Positions 26,611 to 33,650 of a stretch of DNA of 33,650 nt are shown here, piece by piece. The stretch is taken from positions 1 to 33,650 of the forward strand of contig JACKAT010000062.1 in the NCBI GenBank assembly GCA_020634935.1. Direction: 5' to 3'. Below the pieces are notes generated by a model that saw only the letters and a program-made list of their open reading frames with translations, had not been told where the DNA came from and ran no database searches. Both the position numbers and the translations under genes were made by a program. How positions within the stretch are numbered: position 1 is the stretch's first letter; each line of letters begins with the position of its first letter. The DNA comes from Anaerolineales bacterium. Its GTDB lineage: Bacteria > Chloroflexota > Anaerolineae > 4572-78 > J111.

Positions 26611-26787
26611 AAGGTCAAATGGGCCAACTGTTTCAGGCGGTGCGGAGGGACGTCTGGTACACAAGGCGTCCTTTTGTGCTGTGAGAAACCACCTTTCGAG
26701 CCCAAGAGGTCTTTTCCGGCAAAAGCTGAAGTTTGGGTAACTCTGCACTAAACCGTGGTGAGGAAAAATTTAGACAGAATTCACACG

Positions 26788-26951
26788 ATTTACCGAATTA
26801 TGTGTAGTAGTCAACGACATATGGCAAAAAATGGACAACAACGGATTGACGAAAGGGGCAGATTTTGCTTGTCTTATCCGTTTATTTCCACAATCCGTTG
26901 TTGTTTGATCGGGGCAACATCAGTTTGACCCCTACAATTTACCGAATTATG
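26788..26951. mobile_element. 134-bp MITE-like element inserted in an older palindrome, with 15-bp direct repeats
   Basis: The insert 26803-26936 has terminal inverted repeats TGTAG-NN-GTCAA (10 of 12) and a perfect inner stem CAACAACGGATTG, 21 bases inside each tip on both arms. It is bounded exactly by the 15-base direct repeat ATTTACCGAATTATG (26788-26802 and 26937-26951). Removing the insert and one repeat restores a hairpin with GACAGAATT and AATTCTGTC ends (26773-26985), so it entered an existing palindrome. Confidence 0.72.
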
Positions 26952-27073
26952 CCAGATAAAATCGTGATAATCATGTCAATTCTGTCGATTATTTTATCGA
27001 TCTTCCGTTGTTCTCACGTCTTCACGATTTAATGTTGTGCTACCGAAGTTTGGCTGCAGGAATGAAAATGTCG

Positions 27074-27132
27074 TGGAGCGACAAAGCTGGCTTTGTCATT
27101 CAGGGTAGGTCAAAGTAAACTTTGACGCGCCA
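27074..27132 (+). repeat. Two-hairpin REP-like repeat, copy C
   Basis: Bounded by TGGAGCG and CGCGCCA (one mismatch in the outer stem). Contains the hairpins GACAAAGC/GCTTTGTC and GTCAAAGT/ACTTTGAC. Same orientation as copy B and inverse to copy A. Confidence 0.85.
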
Positions 27133-27151
27133 AACTTGGTATCTTTAAAGG

Positions 27152-27384
27152 AGTCTAATAACCTGAGTTCGGAAATTCATTGCCCTTCATGTCATTTCGG
27201 AGCGCCAAGCGGAGAAATCCCTGTGACCATACAATGAAAAGTGATTTGGCGGGGAAACTTTGAAGCGACAACGTTAAATTTTTCCCTGCGAATGCTTCGT
27301 TTTGGCTATGCCTGAGGGATTTCTCCGCCTTCGGCTGCGAAATGACATGCTCAGTTCTAATTATCGAACTCAGGTTAATAGTCT
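27152..27384. mobile_element. 223-bp MITE-like element with 5-bp target duplication
   Basis: The element at 27157-27379 has terminal inverted repeats AATAACCTGAGTTCG (14 of 15 matching) and is flanked by AGTCT on both sides (27152-27156, 27380-27384). Inner arms carry GTCATTTCG and GAGAAATCCC motifs in inverse copies (about 27189-27223 and 27313-27350), a sequence style repeated in many bacterial genomes. It has no transposase. Confidence 0.7.
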
Positions 27385-27410
27385 CATTTGAGACGGCACC
27401 GAGAATGAAA

Positions 27411-27446
27411 ACGCTGTAGGACAACCTTAAGGTTGTCCTACAGCGT
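27411..27446. promoter_or_regulatory. Perfect 36-bp palindrome upstream of the Crp/Fnr gene
   Basis: Two exact 18-base inverse halves meet at CCTTAAGG. It ends 21 bp before the regulator start codon and therefore covers the likely leader or promoter. It may be an operator for autoregulation, a hairpin in the mRNA, or just another repeat; the last is supported by the related palindrome at 21799-21826. Confidence 0.5.
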
Positions 27447-27467
27447 CTATTTACACAGGAGCTGCCC

Positions 27468-28079
27468 ATGTGTTACCAACAATTACGAACCGCCGTCGAT
27501 CAGTGGGTCACCTTAACCGACCGCCAGTGGGAGACCCTAACCGCTATCTTCCGGGTCAGAACGCTGCCGGAGCAGGCGCATCTGCTCCTACCGGGCGATT
27601 ATGTCCACGAACTGGTCTTTGTCTGCGCCGGACTGCTGCGGTTTTACTACTTAGCCGAAGACGGCACCGAGTCGAACAAAGCCTTTGCCGCCGAGAATGA
27701 TTTCGCCGGGCCGCTGGCGGCCTCGTTTCTCGACCTGCCGGTGATCTACGGCATTCAAACCTTAGAACCGACCACCCTGCTGGTAGCCGATTATCACGAG
27801 TTCGTGGCGCTGTTTGACGAGCATCCCGTCTTCGACCGGCTGGGCCGGCGGCTGGCCGAGTGGTTTCTGGTGCGCAAGGAGCTGCGGACGCGCAGCCTGC
27901 TGCAACATCAGGCCAAAGATCGCTACCTGGTCTTCAAGGAGCATTTTCCCCACATTGTGGAACGAGCGCCGCAGTATCACATCGCCTCTTATTTAGGCAT
28001 GACGGAGGTCACGCTGTCGCGCTTGAAACGGGGGTTACGCCCAGAAGATGGCCCTAGCGGGGCGCGACAGTTTGTTTAA
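27468..28079 (+). CDS. Crp/Fnr-family transcriptional regulator
   Basis: A 203-residue DNA-binding regulator. Residues about 15-125 form the cyclic-nucleotide-binding-like beta roll (LPEQAHLLLPGDYVHELVFVCAGLLRFYYLAEDGTESNKAF, then DFAGPLAASFLDLP). A long dimer helix follows, and the C-terminal helix-turn-helix is QYHIASYLGMTEVTLSRLKRGL, typical of the Crp subgroup common in Bacteroidota and Chloroflexota. The Arg/Ser pocket for cAMP is not obvious and there is no Cys cluster for an iron-sulfur centre, so the effector is unknown. The ATG follows CAGGAG at good spacing. It stands alone, 130 bp before the DUF3754 gene, with a hairpin between them. Confidence 0.9.
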   Translation: MCYQQLRTAVDQWVTLTDRQWETLTAIFRVRTLPEQAHLLLPGDYVHELVFVCAGLLRFYYLAEDGTESNKAFAAENDFAGPLAASFLDLPVIYGIQTLEPTTLLVADYHEFVALFDEHPVFDRLGRRLAEWFLVRKELRTRSLLQHQAKDRYLVFKEHFPHIVERAPQYHIASYLGMTEVTLSRLKRGLRPEDGPSGARQFV

Positions 28080-28153
28080 TCGCAACCGCTAACATTCACC
28101 CCCGATCATTGGGTGAGTACGCCATTGATGTTATAATCATCAAACTCAGGTCC

Positions 28154-28190
28154 AGACCTTATAGGTTTTAGAAACCTATAAGGTCTTTTC
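28154..28190 (+). terminator. Hairpin with short T-run after the Crp/Fnr gene
   Basis: A perfect 15-bp stem (AGACCTTATAGGTTT at 28154-28168 with 28172-28186) closes a three-base loop and is followed by TTTC. It can work as a weak terminator between the regulator and the DUF3754 gene, although the three-base loop and similar inverted motifs at 26068 suggest a repeat origin. Confidence 0.45.
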
Positions 28191-28209
28191 TAAATGAGGA
28201 TGAGGAATT

Positions 28210-29556
28210 ATGGCGACTTACACTGACCGGGAAGCGTTTATTCCCTACCGGCGGGCCGATCTGGTTGAACTTTGCCTGGCCGACGGCCAACTGCCCGCTG
28301 ACCAGGCCCAAACATTCAGAGAGTTTTGCGCTATTCTGGCGGCCTATTATCACTTTGAGTTTCATCAGGTATTGGAACATCTCAAAGAAAATTTCGCCCC
28401 GTTCAACCCCGACGCCGATACCAAATCGATCACCGAGCTATCAGCCGCGGATCTCGAAGCCAAAGAGAGCCGGCTGGTGAAAACCTTTGAAACCGTCTTA
28501 AAACGAGCCAACTTCAATCCGCTGTCGGAAACCGATTTGCAACAGGCCTTTGAAACCGCTTCGCTGGTTGAGCTGCGCACCAAGGTTGATTTTGATGACT
28601 TCGATCAGATGATTTTCTACCATCGCGGCGACGTTTTTAGCACGACAACCATGAAGAAGTTTTTCCGTAAGGTTGAGGTTGAGATCGACATCTTTGAACG
28701 GGTGGCGCTGCTGCTCAAATTCAAAGACCGGGCCTATTTTGAAGCCAAAAAGGCCAAGCTCGACAAGCTGAATTTTACGCCGGGCAAGACCTATATCTAT
28801 CTGTACAAGAATATTCCCCGGCACGATCTGGAAGTTCTGTTTCCGAACGTGGAGGTCAGTATGACCTGGAAAGATCGCCTCTTACTGATTGTGCCGGCTC
28901 TGGGCGCGGGGATAGGCGTGCTGTTCAAAGCCCTGCCGCAGATCATTCTGATCATCGGCGTTATTTTATTTTTCACCCTTGGCCCCCAAGCCGCCGATGA
29001 CATGGGGGCCAATGAGGAAAATGTCAGAAATATTATGCCGGTGCTGGCCGCGCTGCTGACCCTGGTGATTGCCTTGGGCGGCTTTGCGGTCAAACAGTAC
29101 ACGACTTACAAGACCAAGCAGATCAAATTTCTGAAGGATATGACCGACACCTTATTCTTCCGAAATCTCAGCAACAACGCCAGCGTCTTCCAGGCGCTGA
29201 TCGACGCCGCCGAAGAGGAAGAGACCAAGGAGATCATCCTGGTCTATTACCACCTGCTGACCTCGCCCGACCCGCTGACTCCGGCCCAGTTGGACGACCG
29301 GATCGAGCGCTGGATGGAGGAAAAGTTCGGCGCTAAAATCGATTTTGATATTGAAGGACCGCTGCAAAATTTAGAGCAAATCCACGGGCCACGGCCCGGA
29401 ACGGATCAGGTCGAGCCGCTGCTGCATCGAGATGAAATCGAGCGGCTGTATTTGCAACCGTTGGATGAGTCGAAAGGGATTATTGATTGGGTCTGGGACA
29501 ATTTGTTTCAGTTTAATGAGGTCGGGGTCAAGGTGGAACCGGCTGAACAGATGTAA
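28210..29556 (+). CDS. DUF3754 (TMEM143-like) membrane protein
   Basis: Function is unknown in this family. The 448-residue protein opens with the family-typical EAFIPYRRADLVELCLADGQL. The central region has FDQMIFYHRGD and the conserved KLNFTPGKTYIYLYKNIPRHDLEVLFPNVEVSMTWKDRLLL. Two membrane helices follow (about 229-255 and 275-297), then a cytoplasmic C-terminal part with YYHLLTSPDPLTPAQLDDRIERWMEEKFGAKIDFDIEG. GAGGA precedes the ATG closely. It is probably a monocistronic gene; there is no neighbour that suggests a role. The resemblance to TMEM143 is from memory of the family. Confidence 0.82.
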   Translation: MATYTDREAFIPYRRADLVELCLADGQLPADQAQTFREFCAILAAYYHFEFHQVLEHLKENFAPFNPDADTKSITELSAADLEAKESRLVKTFETVLKRANFNPLSETDLQQAFETASLVELRTKVDFDDFDQMIFYHRGDVFSTTTMKKFFRKVEVEIDIFERVALLLKFKDRAYFEAKKAKLDKLNFTPGKTYIYLYKNIPRHDLEVLFPNVEVSMTWKDRLLLIVPALGAGIGVLFKALPQIILIIGVILFFTLGPQAADDMGANEENVRNIMPVLAALLTLVIALGGFAVKQYTTYKTKQIKFLKDMTDTLFFRNLSNNASVFQALIDAAEEEETKEIILVYYHLLTSPDPLTPAQLDDRIERWMEEKFGAKIDFDIEGPLQNLEQIHGPRPGTDQVEPLLHRDEIERLYLQPLDESKGIIDWVWDNLFQFNEVGVKVEPAEQM

Positions 29557-29709
29557 AGCTCGCCGGGCCGGTCAAGCCAGCGTTTGGGACGGCGCTAACA
29601 ACCGCCGCCCGCTGAACCGTTGCTCTGGCAGGCATGCGCCGGCGCGGCTATCCCGGTTGAGTCCGCCCCAATCCCCGACACGCCGGTAGATCGCCGCCAT
29701 TCGCTTTGT

Positions 29710-29738
29710 TTGACAATCTGCCCTACTTTAGAGACAAT
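29710..29738 (+). promoter_or_regulatory. Candidate promoter of the acetoacetate-CoA ligase gene
   Basis: A consensus TTGACA (29710-29715), a 17-base spacer and GACAAT (29733-29738) lie about 40 bp before the start codon. The -35 is perfect and the -10 matches four of six. Confidence 0.55.
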
Positions 29739-29776
29739 CACTGCCAATAAAATCCAACCATAATTCGAGGCTAACC

Positions 29777-31762
29777 ATGAGAGACATTGTCGAAGGGGAC
29801 TTGCTGTGGCAGCCGTCGCCGCATGATATTGAAAATGCCAACTTAACCCGTTATATGAGCTGGCTGAAAGGCCACACCGGCCGGGAGTTTGCCGATTATC
29901 AGGCCCTCTGGCGCTGGTCGGTGACCGACATCGACGCCTTTTGGGCCAGTCTGTGGGATTACTTCGAGATCGTTGCCTCCGAGCCGTACACGGCCGTTCT
30001 GGCCGAGCGCGGCATGCCGGGCGCTCAATGGTTTCCCGGCGCTAAACTCAACTACGCCGAAAATTTCTTCCACCAGCAAACCGGCGACCGACCGGCCATC
30101 TACTACCAGGCCGAAAGCGGCCCGTTAACCGAGATTAGCTGGCCGGAGTTATACGACCAAACCGCCCGGCTGGCCCAGGCGCTTAAAGCCCTGGGCGTTG
30201 AGCGCGGCGACCGGGTGGTGGCCTTCCTGCCCAACATCCCCGCAGCGATCATCGGCCTGCTGGCGACGGCCAGCTTGGGGGCCATCTGGTCGAGCTGCCC
30301 GCCCGATTTTGGCGACCGCAGCGTGCTGGATCGCTTTAGCCAGATTGAGCCGAAAGTCTTCATCGCCGTGGACGGTTACCGCTGGGCCGGCAAAACCTTC
30401 GACCGGACCGAGGTGGTGGCCCACCTGCAAGCCTCGCTGCCGACTTTAGTCAAAACCATCCTCATCACCGATGTCACCGATGGCGCCGCCCTGGACAGCC
30501 TGACGAACACGGTGTTGTGGCGCGATCTGCTGGCCACCGCGCCGGCGGCCGACCTGACGTTTGAACCAGTCCCGTTTGACCATCCCCTGTGGGTGCTGTA
30601 CTCATCCGGCACCACCGGCCTGCCCAAACCGATTGTCCAGGGCCACGGCGGCATCTTGCTGGAGCATCTCAAAACCATTCACCTGACGCTCGACCTGACG
30701 CCGGCGGATCGCTTCTTCTGGTTTACCAGCACCGGCTGGATGATGTGGAATTTCCTGGTGGGCGGGCTGCTCAACGGCACGTCGATCATCCTCTACAACG
30801 GCAGCCCCGGCTACCCCGACCTGAACGTCTTGTGGCGGCTGGCCGAAACCAGCGGCCTGACCTACTTTGGCGCCAGCGCCGCCTTTATCCAGGCCTGTAT
30901 GAAAGCCGGCATCCACCCCAACCAGGCGTTCGACCTCAGCCGCATCCGGGCCGTAGGCTCAACCGGCTCGCCCCTGCCGGCCGACGGCTTCGGCTGGATT
31001 TACGATAACATCAACGCCCATTTGGCCCTGGAGTCCTTCAGCGGCGGCACCGACTTATGCACCGGCTTTATCGGCGGGGTGCGCACCCAGCCCATCTATG
31101 CCGGCGAGCTGCAAGGGCCGTCGCTGGGCGCGGCGGTGCAATCTTTCAATAGCAAAGGCGAACCGGTGATCGATGAGGTCGGCGAGCTGGTCATTACCGA
31201 GCCGATGCCCTCCATGCCGCTTTTCTTCTGGAACGACCCCGATATGAGCCGCTACCGCGAGAGCTACTTTGAGCTGTACCCCGGCATCTGGCGGCACGGC
31301 GATTGGTTGAAGATCAACCAGCGCCAGGGCTGCGTTATTTACGGTCGCTCCGATTCGACCATCAATCGCCAGGGTATCCGCATGGGGACCAGTGAGATTT
31401 ACCGGGTGGTCGAGTCGTTCCCGGCCATCGCCGACAGCTTGATCATCGACCTGGAGATGCTGGGCCGCGAGTCGGCGATGCCGCTGTTTGTGGTGATGCG
31501 CGATGACGCCGTGCTGGACGATGAGTTGCGGCAGCAGATCAAACACAAGCTGCGCAGCGAGGTGTCGCCGCGCCATGTGCCCAACGACATCATCGAGATT
31601 AAGCAGGTACCTTACACCCTCAGCGGTAAAAAAATGGAAGTGCCGATTCGCAAAATATTGCTGGGGATGGACATCGAGGACGCGGCTAACCCCGGCGCGA
31701 TGCGCAACCCCGACGCTCTTGACTTTTTCGTGGCCTATGCCGAAACCCTGCGCCAGGCTTAA
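29777..31762 (+). CDS. Acetoacetate-CoA ligase (acetoacetyl-CoA synthetase)
   Basis: The enzyme activates acetoacetate with ATP and CoA to acetoacetyl-CoA, linking ketone bodies or polyhydroxybutyrate breakdown products to central metabolism. The 661-residue chain fits the family, which belongs to the acyl-adenylate superfamily. The N-terminal part (FADYQALWRWSVTDIDAFWASLWDYFEI, then GAKLNYAENFF) is typical of acetoacetate-CoA ligases. The phosphate-binding P-loop-like motif is LYSSGTTGLPKPIVQGHGG (near residue 274), followed by STGWMMWNFLVGGLLNG. The catalytic C-terminal lysine is in YTLSGKKMEVPIRKIL. GAGG is seven bases before the ATG. It is a single gene that ends 33 bp before the end of the convergent LVIVD-repeat gene. 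Confidence 0.92.
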   Translation: MRDIVEGDLLWQPSPHDIENANLTRYMSWLKGHTGREFADYQALWRWSVTDIDAFWASLWDYFEIVASEPYTAVLAERGMPGAQWFPGAKLNYAENFFHQQTGDRPAIYYQAESGPLTEISWPELYDQTARLAQALKALGVERGDRVVAFLPNIPAAIIGLLATASLGAIWSSCPPDFGDRSVLDRFSQIEPKVFIAVDGYRWAGKTFDRTEVVAHLQASLPTLVKTILITDVTDGAALDSLTNTVLWRDLLATAPAADLTFEPVPFDHPLWVLYSSGTTGLPKPIVQGHGGILLEHLKTIHLTLDLTPADRFFWFTSTGWMMWNFLVGGLLNGTSIILYNGSPGYPDLNVLWRLAETSGLTYFGASAAFIQACMKAGIHPNQAFDLSRIRAVGSTGSPLPADGFGWIYDNINAHLALESFSGGTDLCTGFIGGVRTQPIYAGELQGPSLGAAVQSFNSKGEPVIDEVGELVITEPMPSMPLFFWNDPDMSRYRESYFELYPGIWRHGDWLKINQRQGCVIYGRSDSTINRQGIRMGTSEIYRVVESFPAIADSLIIDLEMLGRESAMPLFVVMRDDAVLDDELRQQIKHKLRSEVSPRHVPNDIIEIKQVPYTLSGKKMEVPIRKILLGMDIEDAANPGAMRNPDALDFFVAYAETLRQA

Positions 31763-31795
31763 GCTGGGCCTGCGGGCTGAACGGTTCAAGGCTTG

Positions 31796-33650
31796 TCAGT
31801 CCCTTGCCGCTTGAATGATGGGGAGATACAGCCTATGGCGCTTCTCCGGCAAAGTAGCGACCCGGAACCACTGGAACTGGGCCGTTGCCGGCTGGTTACT
31901 GGCCGCATCAAAGGCGGCCAGCCCCATCTGAGCCGACGGCCAATCCACTGCGACGGATTGGCCGAGAGACTGCCAGGTCAGCATATCGACGCTGTAATAG
32001 CCCTGGTAACGATGGCCGGTGCGCCTGATTTTCAGCGGGATCAGGGCAAACATGGGGTGGGTCGCCTGTTCTACAAATACGCCGTCGATTTCGGCCCGAA
32101 ATTCGATCTGATAGCCATCGTTGTAACTTTGCATCAGGCTGAGATAGTTATCATCGTCCTGATAAATGAGTAAACCGGCCTGTTGTTGGTTAAACTTTAG
32201 CGGCCCTGTCGCCGTACTGACCTCAAAATCGGCGGGCGGCGTATGGCGCAGCAGCAGGTTTCGAGCATTATTCTCCTGATGAAGGTCACCCGGCTGCAGG
32301 TCGATCCTCAGCGCGCCGGGCACGTTGCTAACCCGCCATTTATCGGCATCTTCTCTGATCCAGGACCAAGCCGGGTTAAGCGTCCCCTCAAATTCATCGT
32401 TATAATAATCCGAGGCTGACCGGGGAATGAACCGCCAGGTCGGCGACCAGCCACTTTTACCGGCGCCATTGAGCGCCCTAACGTGCCAATAGTAGAGATG
32501 GTTATAGGCCAGACCATCAGCCACCGTATAAAAGGGCGAAGTCACCTTTGTATCGATTAAGCCGGCCTGAAAGCGGCTGTCAGCGGCCACCTGCAGGCGA
32601 TAACCCACCGCCGTGGCCACATTGGACCACTTCAGGGTCGGATGCAGCGAGTTAACCGCATCGCCGTCGGTAGCATGCAGCGGATAGGGCGCCGGCGGGG
32701 GCTGCTGCGCCGGCCGCAGGTAGAGATCATCCACGTAAGTGACCACATCTGAGGCCTGATTGGTGATCAGCAGCCGCCCCTTGACCGCGTTGGACGCCGG
32801 CTTGACACTCCGTCCGAAAGGTTCCCACCGTTCCGTAGGCGAGGTATAGTTAGCCACCTCAAATGTCTCCAGAACCGTACCCGATTCGGCCAGGGACTGC
32901 CACTGGACTTGCAGTTGCACCTGGTTGGCCGGCTTAAGATTGAAGATGCGCAACCCCTGATAGTAATCGGCCAGATAGACCAGATAGCCGTCCACAGCCA
33001 CACTCGACGCGCTGGCGGGCGTATCTAACCGGCCTACGGCCAGCGGCGCGGTTGGATTGGTGACATCGATGATAGCCAGACCAAACTCGCCGTCGGCCAC
33101 ATAAGCGTAGCCATGATCCACCGCAATGCCCTGAGCTTGACCGGGGCTGTCATAACTGCCCACTTCGATGGGCGCGGCCGGATTGGTGACATTGATGATC
33201 CGCAGACCGCGGTCGGCAGCGGCGACATAAGCGTAGCCGCCGGCCACAGCCACAGCCTGAGCGTGACCCGGCGTATCATAAGCCCCGACTTCAACCGGCG
33301 CGGCCGGATTGGCCACATTGATGATCCGCAGGCCGGCCTCATCGGCGGCGACGTAGGCATAATGGCCGGCAACCGTCACATCGAGCGCCTGAGAGGGCAG
33401 GTTGATGGAACTGACGCCGGTGGGTGACAGCGGGTTGGAGACATCGATGATATGTAAGCCGGCCAGCGTTGCCGCGACATAGACATAATCGCCCTGGGCG
33501 GCAACGCCGTAAGCCGCCCAGGGCAGGTTGTAGCTGCCGGCTTCGACCGGCGTCACCGGGTTAGAAACATCGATGATCCGCAGCTCGCGGCTGTCCGGAC
33601 TAAACTGGTCGGCGACATAGGCGTAATTATTGTTGACAGCCACGTCTATG
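31796..33650 (-). CDS. LVIVD-repeat secreted protein with C-terminal concanavalin-like domain (5' end outside window)
   Basis: Only the C-terminal 617 residues or so are inside the window; the frame is still open at the last base, so an apparent GTG at 33643 is not the real start. The first 230 residues are at least five LVIVD repeats of about 42 residues (for example GYAYVAAADRGLRIINVTNPAAPIEVGSYDSPG), expected to form a beta-propeller. A carbohydrate-binding-like or jelly-roll part follows, then a fibronectin-like domain (PLHATDGDAVNSLHPTLKWSNVATAVGYRLQVAADS). Last is a DUF1349/laminin-G-like domain (DEFEGTLNPAWSWIREDADKWRVS to PATAQFQWFRVA). The chain ends HRLYLPIIQAARD. It is probably exported and involved in binding or adhesion at the surface; no catalytic motif is seen. 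Confidence 0.85.
   Translation of the reverse strand, partial: IDVAVNNNYAYVADQFSPDSRELRIIDVSNPVTPVEAGSYNLPWAAYGVAAQGDYVYVAATLAGLHIIDVSNPLSPTGVSSINLPSQALDVTVAGHYAYVAADEAGLRIINVANPAAPVEVGAYDTPGHAQAVAVAGGYAYVAAADRGLRIINVTNPAAPIEVGSYDSPGQAQGIAVDHGYAYVADGEFGLAIIDVTNPTAPLAVGRLDTPASASSVAVDGYLVYLADYYQGLRIFNLKPANQVQLQVQWQSLAESGTVLETFEVANYTSPTERWEPFGRSVKPASNAVKGRLLITNQASDVVTYVDDLYLRPAQQPPPAPYPLHATDGDAVNSLHPTLKWSNVATAVGYRLQVAADSRFQAGLIDTKVTSPFYTVADGLAYNHLYYWHVRALNGAGKSGWSPTWRFIPRSASDYYNDEFEGTLNPAWSWIREDADKWRVSNVPGALRIDLQPGDLHQENNARNLLLRHTPPADFEVSTATGPLKFNQQQAGLLIYQDDDNYLSLMQSYNDGYQIEFRAEIDGVFVEQATHPMFALIPLKIRRTGHRYQGYYSVDMLTWQSLGQSVAVDWPSAQMGLAAFDAASNQPATAQFQWFRVATLPEKRHRLYLPIIQAARD

Larger units (their letters stand above)
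25990..27467. other. 1.5-kb gene-free cluster of MITE-like and palindromic repeats
   Basis: No gene is supported between E2 and the Crp/Fnr gene. Nearly the whole stretch is made of separate palindromic units: 26039-26184, 26260-26390, a hairpin at 26435-26460, a 9-bp tandem repeat at 26532-26610, a hairpin split by an inserted element at 26773-26985, a REP-like copy at 27074-27132, an element at 27157-27379 and a perfect palindrome at 27411-27446. Small frames here only translate the repeats. Confidence 0.8.

Noticed and set aside
26530..26751. Repetitive 73-79 codon frames on both strands
   Set aside because: They only translate the 9-bp tandem repeat; not a CRISPR either, since there are no unique spacers.
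27155..27469. 104-codon minus-strand frame
   Set aside because: Its sequence is the translation of the 223-bp palindromic element and of the 36-bp palindrome.
31055..31789. 244-codon frame opposite acetoacetate-CoA ligase
   Set aside because: Antisense to a well-supported enzyme and without motif support.

Overview
The window looks like a chromosomal segment of a Chloroflexota bacterium, most likely from the Anaerolineae/Ardenticatenia side. This is an inference from protein style. Signs are Thr/Pro-rich linkers behind membrane anchors, lipoproteins with Val-Glu-Val-Thr stalks, an S8 protease and an LVIVD-repeat protein that both carry an LY[FL]P[FI]I motif, and a Crp/Fnr, MscS, DUF3754 and cobalt-ECF gene set in moderately GC-rich DNA with many small palindromic repeats. 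No rRNA, tRNA, CRISPR array, transposase or phage gene was seen.

Layout. 1-5.3 kb: a TrkA-type potassium channel, an anchored Thr/Pro-rich protein, a tiny secreted remnant of a beta-propeller, 1.1 kb of non-coding DNA with a MITE-like element, a possible structured RNA ending in a strong terminator, and a large nested palindrome, then a secreted subtilase. 5.4-9.3 kb (+): an orphan solute-binding lipoprotein, an MscS channel and galT. 9.3-12.4 kb (-): ResB and a second orphan solute-binding lipoprotein. 12.6-14.2 kb (+): a PAS/histidine kinase/receiver hybrid whose stop codon abuts the stop of the next operon. 14.2-18.5 kb (-): a complete YnjBCD-like ABC importer (binding protein, two separate permeases, ATPase). 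19.0-22.2 kb (-): cbiM-cbiN-cbiQ-cbiO, a cobalt ECF transporter behind a promoter, a cobalamin riboswitch and an intrinsic terminator. 22.2-26.0 kb (-): E2 and a fused E1 alpha/beta of a 2-oxoacid dehydrogenase complex. 26.0-27.5 kb: a gene-free cluster of MITE-like elements. 27.5-33.65 kb: a Crp/Fnr regulator, a DUF3754 membrane protein, acetoacetate-CoA ligase, and the C-terminal part of a large LVIVD-repeat secreted protein that runs off the window.

How parts work together. The cobalt operon is the clearest circuit: when cobalamin is plentiful the leader aptamer should favour the terminator and stop cobalt import. E2 and E1 form one operon (18 bp gap); the E3 subunit is not in the window. 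The YnjBCD-like genes are tightly spaced and self-contained, but their substrate is unknown. The other two solute-binding proteins have no permease nearby.

The most unusual content is non-coding. There are four small elements with readable terminal inverted repeats and exact flanking direct repeats (2724-2803, 26260-26390, 26803-26936, 27157-27379). There is a three-copy two-hairpin repeat whose stems show a compensatory base-pair change, and a possible three-state RNA structure at 3211-3372. All of this was read by eye; no alignment, folding or database search was run.
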